Made by a program: the position numbers and the translations under genes. The notes beneath the pieces were generated by a model. The model searched no databases and was not told where the DNA came from. It saw only the letters and a program-made list of their open reading frames with translations. Below, piece after piece: positions 57,338 through 64,000 of a stretch of DNA of 64,000 nucleotides. The number at the start of each line of letters is the position of its first letter. Positions within the stretch are counted from its first letter, which is position 1. Source of the DNA: Bipolaris cookei (taxonomy: Eukaryota > Ascomycota > Dothideomycetes > Pleosporales > Pleosporaceae); contig NRSV01000072.1 in the NCBI GenBank assembly GCA_002286855.1, positions 1 to 64,000 of the forward strand, written 5' to 3'.

Positions 57338-58563
57338 ATGGGTTTCTTTGGTCTACTCTGTTGTTGCTGCTCGGGACGCCGTCGAAAACACCCAGACTCT
57401 GTCATCCAGTACCCATACGGTAGGTTTTTCGTCTATCATACCCTCATTTACTTTTACTAGTCTCCATTCGACTAACAGTTATTACAGTGCCGCATGGACA
57501 GCCAGCTCTTGATCCTATACTACCAACCAAAGAACATGTCGTCGAGACTACTACGAAAGCCAAAAAGGACATCACGCCTCCACCAGATTACTCTGTGAAC
57601 TCCTTGTCCAAGGTGCAAACCGTTGTTTCCTCTGCCCCAGATCCCGATGGTATCAGCCCTTGTTCCTTAAACACCAAGAAACAAGATGAAAAGAAGGAGA
57701 TTGCAGCTCGACCCATCAAGCCAATGCGTAAGCGCCGTGACAAGGGAGCAAGATACTCAACAGAAGATGTGCAGCTGGGATCATACACTAAGACGACCAA
57801 TGAGCAAGAGCCGAAGAGTCTATTGAAGACACCACTACCAGCAAGTTTGTACAAGAAGAAAGAAGAGATCACTACGCAACCTTTTGTTTTCTCCGCCGGC
57901 AAGGCAAGTCCGCAAACCTCGGAGAAACCCACCGTATCTTCTTCCCCAACAACAACAACAACAACAACAACAACCAAGCAACCACTGCCACTACGCCCCA
58001 AATCCACCGTCCCAAGTATCCCCCTCTTCCAACCCACAACATCCATCTTCACACCCCCCATCTACCCATCTACCCGCTCTCTCTCCTCTTCCTCCTCTTC
58101 CTCCTCCTCCCCCCCTCCCTCCCCTCAAACCACAACAGCCCCAACAACCCTCACAACCTCCACCCCAATCACCTCCACCTTCCCCCTCCCCCGCTCTCCC
58201 CCAACTGACCCCGGCCTCACCTGCCCCAAATGCACCTCCCCCAACAAAACTCTCAAAACCCAAACCCAAAACCTAAACCATGCCCGCCCCTACCGCCTCT
58301 GCACAAACCCCTCCTGCCGCTCCTGGAACGGCTTCACCGACACCCGGGGCCTCACACCCAGTGAGCCCTGCTGGTGCGATCCACCGCGCGCGATGCGGCT
58401 TGTGGCTATGAACTCTGTGGATAGCAGGGGGCGCAGGAAGGCGTTTTATAGTTGTCAGTATAAGGTGTGTGGAGCGTGGAAGGAGTGTGAGGGGGAGGAT
58501 GGGGAGGCAAGGTTATTTTCGAGGGAAGAGGTTAGGAGGATGGTTGATGAGGGGAAGATTTGA
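57338..58563 (+). CDS. Putative lipid-anchored zinc (GRF-like) protein
   Basis: Two exons, 57338-57419 and 57488-58563, with a 68-nt intron; 385 residues. The first exon begins MGFFGLLCCCCSGRRRK: Gly2 suits N-myristoylation and the four Cys suit palmitoylation, followed by basic residues, a common plasma-membrane anchor. The middle (about residues 30-265) is disordered and rich in Pro, Ser and Thr, with a Thr run from an (ACA)n microsatellite (57947-57973) and a Ser run. Residues 271-385 hold two Cys-rich modules: LTCPKCTSPNK ... RPYRLCTNPSCRSWNGF and CWCDPPRAMRLV ... RRKAFYSCQYKVCGAWKECE; the latter resembles a GRF zinc finger. I do not know an annotated family with this combination; the function is open. 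Confidence 0.75.
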
Positions 58564-58850
58564 GGAGTTGGTTGATATGTTTCTTTTTGGGACTTTGGAG
58601 TTAGCGGGGTTAGTCGAGTAAGAGTATGATTTATGAATTTAATGATTGGTGTAATGGAAGTTTGAGGAGTATCGTATGCCATTCGTCTACATTATCCAAA
58701 GGACAGAAAAAAAAAGAAGAAAAAGAAGAAGAAGTCGTGACTAAACATGTACAAGATGCAAAAAAAAGAAAACGAAAAAGAAAAGGTATCAACAAAGAAA
58801 GATAAAAACGAAACCCCAACCCCCAAACTATACTATCCTTACTGAGGTAT

Positions 58851-59743
58851 TCAAGGACCCATGATATCAGCCTGGTACTTGGTATTCGCCACAATTAGAT
58901 TCTGGTACTCTTTTACATCCGCACCGGAAATAACCGTGCTGGGAGTCTTCCAGCCGAGTTTAGTAGGCAGACGCTCTTTTTCAAAGAGAAAATCCACCTG
59001 ATCCCTCTTCGCCGTCTTCGCCGCGCGATCCCCAAACACGAGCATATAAATTGCCGTCTCGAGGTGGCTAAAGCCCACCGCAGGCAGAGTAATCGAAAAC
59101 TGCGGGTCAATCTTGAGCGAGTCGAGCATGCGGGCGAGACGGGCGTTGGCGGCCATTTGGATGGTAATGGCGGGCGCGGTGAAGAAGGAGCGGGTGCGGT
59201 CGTAGATGGTTTGGTTGAAGGAGGTGGAGTCGCCGAAGAAGTTGTCTTGGCGACTGGGAGGTACGTTAGTTACTGAATCTTATCATATATATAATATTTG
59301 ATAAGGGAAATAGGGAAGGAATAACTTACGAAAGACTTCCGTCGTGCTCGAGGATGTTGTGCTTGATCAGGGTATCCAAACCCCAGGTTGAGCCGCCGGC
59401 GTTGGTGGTGAGAGCAGCGGTGTGAAGGAGGACGCTGACATCGTCGCTGATGTTAAGGGCCGTCTTGAGCGCGTACTTGACTTGGTCGAGGGTGAAGTTG
59501 CGGCCGTTGTGGGGGAGGTATTCGTGGTTGGCTAGGGTGTTGAGCATGGGGCAGGGTCCACGGGCTAGAGAAACTGTTAGGTACTATTCTACGAGAGAGA
59601 CATATATATATGTCGCTATAGTTGATTCTTGTGTAAAACTTACAGTCGTTGGTTCCAGCTGGGTGCCATGTCTCCATGGAACCCTGGGCGTTGACCACGC
59701 CAACAGCCGCAAGGGCAACAAACGGTACAGATGCGACGCGCAT
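58851..59743 (-). CDS. Heme-thiolate peroxidase (chloroperoxidase/UPO family)
   Basis: Three exons, 59743-59644, 59564-59330 and 59253-58851; 245 residues, the size of short unspecific peroxygenases. A signal peptide (MRVASVPFVALAAVGVVNAQ) shows secretion. The heme-ligand motif Pro-Cys-Pro is in RGPCPMLNTLANHEYLPHNG, at the start of the mature enzyme as usual, and the EHDGSLSRQDNFFGD block corresponds to the conserved EHD-S motif with the Mg-site residues. Such enzymes use hydrogen peroxide to halogenate or oxygenate small organic compounds. The distal-pocket residues could not be assigned safely by eye. Splicing in exon 2/3 rebuilds SLSRQDN, which confirms that boundary. Confidence 0.9.
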
Positions 59744-61829
59744 ATTGTCGATTTTCCGAGAGTTTGAAGAGAAAAAAAGACTGTAGTAAAGAGAATCTGT
59801 GGCGAGAGCGAAGCCGATGTTCTACAGGAGTTGAGCGGGCGTGAGGATAGAGTTCAGTCTACGAGATATCCACGAGTCTCTTATACCACTTTTTTTTGGC
59901 GCCTCGGTCAAACGACCAGCGCCACCGCAGATTGCTCTCCATGCGTACAAAGTGGTTTCTTAGCCAAGAAGGGGGAAGGAAAATTTAGGTCGCAAAGGCT
60001 TAGCGGCATCTCGGACGTATTCACATATTGTTCCTACTATGCTAGCACCTTTCCTCGGTATGCGAGCGCCCCCCTCCCACCCCCCCGTATTTAGGACCAT
60101 TTTTTATTACACGTGCCTCTTGCTGCCTTTGGTCACCCGGTCTCTTGAAGATGTCACGCCTTTGTTCCCTGGATCTCCCTCTAATCGTGCAACGCTCAGA
60201 GCAAAACAAAAATGGTTCGGATTCGCTGGAGGAGAGAACCCCAGGTAGGCTCGGGGTCCTCCCCCCCTGTCTCGCAGGTGGGTCAGGTCTAGGACGGAGC
60301 CTTGGTCGCTCGGCCCGCGCGACATAACGTCAAAGTAGGGAGGGTCCTGACTCGAATGCGTGGTTCGGGACTAGCCCGGGCTACACGACTTGCTATGCTA
60401 TGCTGACCTTTTTTCTCTTTGTATTGCCAGCATCAGTCTCACGCATGACTGTATCATTGCCACTCTTGTGCGCGCGCTGCTGCGAACACCTAGTCTGCTG
60501 ACCGTTCGGGGCTCAGCTAGGCAGAAGGAACATCCACCAACACAGATAACATCATCATCAATATCGCCATCATCAGCAATGGTGGCTCAGTTGGCGGGCG
60601 ACTACATATACGAGATATGCTTGATCTGCAGCGAAGTCTGTGTTGGTAGTAGTGGAGCTAAACTCAGGGATCGGAGATTGCACTCCCGCTAAACTAAGAC
60701 GGAGCGCCACACCCTTTAACCATTTGCCTACAACAGTATGCCTATCATGGCATCAACTCTAGAGTGAAACTGTCATGAGTTGCCAAGTCAGGTAAAAAGG
60801 TTTATTCTTAGTAGATAGAGGCAACGCTTCATTACTACTGAAAGACTTACCGCGGCTTTACAGGCGAAAACAGTTTCTAGCCCCCCTTTATTACAAGAGA
60901 GAAAAAAAATGCGCACCATCCCAGCATTCGCATCCTTTCATCATACTCCAAACAGCAACGATGTTGTGCAGGCCCCTCCCTCGGCCGGGCCGGGTGACCA
61001 GGGTTAATCCTTTTTTTTTTCTTTACAAACATATAATCGCCTTCCCCGCTCCACCCACCATCGAAACGTCAAGGCCGAAATCTCCCCACCGCGTCACCCA
61101 TGCTAGGCGCGCTGTGTGGAGTAACTGTATACATAACCAAGAGTACTGTGTGCAACTGTTAAATGAAGGCACGGTGTAGCATTGAAGCAAAAGGACCTAT
61201 ATATATCGCATGAAACGTGTGGAGTGTGCGGCGGAATGCATGTCATAAGGCTAGGATGAGGCTATACAAGAACTTTGACGTTCATGTCTTTGTATACCAA
61301 AAAGTAAAGAAGAGATACATCTTCATTTGCTCCTCGACACAGAACGCAGAAGGTAACTTCATAAGCCCACGTCGAGCCGCAGTGGGAGCAATACACCCAG
61401 GAGCCCACACTGTTTAAAGTACAGTATATCAACCCACCACCCCCTACACCGCCCAATCAGCACTCACCTATTTGTGAGCGGCCGCGCCCGCATACAAGCC
61501 AAGCATTGGCATCTCCGCGACTTTAACGCTGTGGATCTAGACTTGGCCCAGCCCCCCTTGCTTCCTTCGGACATGCCAAAATAAAAGTCCGTGGGTGTGT
61601 AAACTTGTTCGGTCTTTTGCCTTTTTTTTTCCGCCCAACGCATGGTAATCGGAATCGCGAGAACTAGGCGCATAGTGCCTCATCTTTCTGTAGGAATGCC
61701 GCCGAATGGAGGCCCTGGTAGTTTACCAAGACTCCCTCCCCTCTTTAGTTGACTGAGTACCTGTAAAACGCACAGGTATTGATTGTGTGTATTACTTTCA
61801 ATTACATATGCCCGAACCGAGGTATGTTG
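59744..61829. other. Intergenic, no gene seen
   Basis: About 2 kb with short frames only. The left end is the promoter of the peroxidase gene. A (CAT)n-like ATCATCATCA stretch occurs near 60550. Confidence 0.5.
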
Positions 61830-63217
61830 TCAAAGGAGCGCAACAACTTCTGCTTTAGATTTGGATTCGGCGATTTGCTTTGCGGTGCAACCTTTTGATG
61901 CACCGCCCATCGTGCGCGTATCCTTGCGGACGCCGTTTTCCAGGAGGAACTTGACGGCGTCGACGCGGCCCTGTTCGGCTGCTAGATGGAGCGCTGTCCA
62001 CCCGTTTTTGAGCGTCGACTGGTTCATGTCCTGGCCTTTGTTCTTGAGCACTTGAAGCACTTTGACGTGGCCTTTTGCAGCTGCTAGCAGGTATGCTGTG
62101 CGGTTTTTGTTGTCGCGCGCGGAGAGCAGCTTGTGGTCCCATTCTAGCAGCAGTTTTACGGCGCCGACTCGATTGTTTAGCGCGGCAATGTGTAGAGGGG
62201 TGCGTCCATCGACATTCTTGATGTGGATATCGATACCGGGTACGGAACGCAAGGTCCGCAGGATCTTGGTATCGCCGTGCTCCGCCGCCAGATGTGCTGC
62301 AGTCCAGCGCTTTGGTGTAAGGGCATTGATAGGACATTCCTGTTTCGACACAAGTTCGTCGATTCTGATATATAGCTTGTCTGCGACTGCCCAGTGCAAA
62401 GCATTACGCGGACCAGGCCCCATTGACACCTTGGTTTCTGCTTTTGGCGCCGGGCCAAGTGTCAGACGCCAGACCATCTCGTCGCAACATTTCTGGCTCG
62501 TCTCGTAGCGCTTGTTGAGGTCTTCGAGTTGCTCCCTCCAATTGTACATCTTCATCGCGTTCTTGAACCATTTCTTGGGCGCAGAGTCGTCACATAGGAA
62601 GTTTGCCAGTTGCGCCGATGCAAACATGATTCCTTTGAACAACCCAATATAGACGACGCGCAGCTTCTGCTTCAGTCTTTGCATGTCGTCATCATCCTCG
62701 GGCCGTATACTGACACGCTCGTGGCTTTTGGCGGTATAAACATAGTAATCGGACGCAACCTCGGCCAAATCTATCATAGCGTCTTTCTCAGACGTGTATA
62801 TTTCTTCCATCTAGTTAGGATGTTAGAGTGATTGTACGTAAAGTCAAAAACAAGCGTAATCTATCATACAGAGAAAACCATGAACAGGGCGGCAACGGGA
62901 ATAGCCACATAAGGACCACCGACTGCTGCGCCCGCTCCGAACAGTTCTTTAATCATCCCCATATTTTGCGACACCCGGTTGAATCTCTCCGGACGCTTTT
63001 TCGATTCTAGTTTGCTTCCTTGTTTATTGATAAACGACAGCATCACTTTGTAACCTTCATCAGTCTTGAGATCCAGATCCGGTTGGTTGAGTCGTTTCCT
63101 CAATTTTACTTGGACCTTTTGCATATGCTCTTTCTCCGCGCCATCAGCATAGAGCGCTTTGTAAGCTTCTTGCCAAAGATTCGGCTCCTTCTTTCCGTGC
63201 TTATTCGACTTCGTCAT
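61830..63217 (-). CDS. Ankyrin protein with STAND/NLR-like N-terminus
   Basis: Two exons, 63217-62870 and 62810-61830, phase 0 over a 59-nt intron; 442 residues. The start at 63217 (context ACGATG) is the first ATG of the frame. Residues 1-235 form a helical domain (LWQEAYKALYADG, GGPYVAIPVAALFMVFS, then VVYIGLFKGIMFASAQLANF and NWREQLEDLNKRYETSQKCC) of the type found at the N-terminus of fungal NACHT/STAND proteins. Residues about 255-440 hold five ankyrin repeats, such as TPLHIAALNNRVGAVKLLL and TALHLAAEQGRVDAVKFLLE. No P-loop, Walker B or NACHT domain lies between, so the usual central switch is absent. The last repeat runs to the stop codon (KQIAESKSKAEVVALL), as in a complete protein. 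A role in non-self recognition is possible but only inferred. Confidence 0.8.
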
Positions 63218-64000
63218 CGTGGTGTCGTCCTTGCGTATGTTTCGATGGATGATACCAGAAAAGGAGATATGGGCAGGCAAAGCGTTGGTTTTGGCTGAGC
63301 TGAAAAGTGTTCACGAGTGAGTGCCTGAGTAGCATGGCTGCCTGATAAATCCATTGTGGTATGACTAGAGTGACACCGGTTCATCTGATGGATGCACAGC
63401 CCCCACCCTTAGCTGCGGCTGATGTGGGCGGGTAAGCAACCAATGGGAGTTGTTGGCGCTCGATAACGCGAGAAGGGGGGCCAAGTCGCTGACAAAATGA
63501 TAATGCATCGATCCTGTGTGCAGTCTTGAAGCGAGTGTAAAGGGCTTAGCGAGCAAGTAGGCGCATTCGCGATGGCTGCTCAGCCACATCCGTAGATGTA
63601 AGAACGCCAGCACAGCCTTGAGTGATTTATTCAGTCACCGCAGTAGACATATACGAGCATCAGAGCTGCCTTAGCAAATCTCGATACTCTTGTCACACCA
63701 GACCTGGATGGGCATTCGGAAAATTACAGCCTACATCTTCCGCTCAATTTCCTATTGCCCTTCAACCAAGATGTTTGAACTGGAACTGCATGTCATTTAT
63801 CTATAGTGTAACAACCCGGTCCGACATGTTCTCCGCATCACCATGGCTCAGTATAAGTTGCCAGTATGAACTCTTAGAATAGAGAGCTTTTCAGAAGCTA
63901 GCGAGCAGAACAAGAGCACAAGGCGACAATGAGGGTAGTTATTGCACAAGAAGTCAATAACATCATGGTATGCGGATAAAAAGAAAAACTTGCGCTTTTG
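63218..64000. other. Intergenic to window end, no gene seen
   Basis: Promoter of the ankyrin gene and further non-coding sequence; frames are short and unlike proteins. Confidence 0.5.

Noticed and set aside
60961..61039. GGTGACCAGGG near 60990 as a possible second 5S fragment
   Set aside because: No flanking 5S blocks or end pairing; a short chance match.

Overview
The window reads as nuclear DNA of a filamentous ascomycete. Genes carry short introns (about 40-170 nt, mostly 46-65) with GTAAGT/GTATGT-type donors, CTNAC-like branch sites and CAG/TAG acceptors. Genes sit on both strands, and several proteins have the typical Pezizomycotina form (GSK-3, Ltv1, Lsg1, cap-binding CBP80, a UBA/UIM protein, an AA9 oxidase). 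A 5S rRNA-like gene standing alone fits the scattered 5S genes of this group. The gene set and the Fot1/pogo and LINE relics suggest Dothideomycetes, perhaps Pleosporales; that is an inference, not something shown by a marker. No sign of a virus, plasmid, CRISPR array or operon was seen.

Layout. 0.7-12.3 kb: a PH/LRR protein and the mitochondrial RNA factor Pet127 are divergent, followed by a UBA/UIM protein that looks like a dead USP25/28-type deubiquitinase and an SDR oxidoreductase. 12.3-22.1 kb is gene-poor: a divergent 5S-like RNA gene with its own Pol III terminator, one secreted AA9 lytic polysaccharide monooxygenase, and decayed LINE fragments. 22.1-26.8 kb: a secreted LVIVD/choice-of-anchor-type protein and cyclin H of TFIIH. 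27.4-29.6 kb: a Fot1/pogo DNA transposon with clear inverted ends but a broken transposase, and a hAT-like miniature element. 30.6-48.2 kb is a dense housekeeping block: Lsg1 and Ltv1 (60S and 40S biogenesis) sharing a 246-bp promoter, a membrane-anchored histidine acid phosphatase, PIG-P, a peroxisomal acyl-CoA dehydrogenase, an F-box-like protein, a NIPA-type magnesium transporter and CBP80. 49.8-51.4 kb: GSK-3 with seven exons. 51.4-57.3 kb: nearly 6 kb of low-complexity DNA with several microsatellites and no gene I can support. 57.3-63.2 kb: a protein with a lipid-anchor-like N-terminus and Cys-rich zinc modules, a small heme-thiolate peroxidase, and an ankyrin protein with an NLR-like N-terminus but no NTPase domain.

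Functional themes: ribosome biogenesis and RNA handling (Lsg1, Ltv1, CBP80, Pet127, cyclin H), secreted enzymes beside transposon debris (AA9, P-domain protein, peroxygenase), and several apparent loss-of-catalysis or altered-active-site variants (USP-like protein, AA9, histidine acid phosphatase). All exon boundaries were set by eye from splice signals and reading-frame continuity; every multi-exon model given sums to a whole number of codons.
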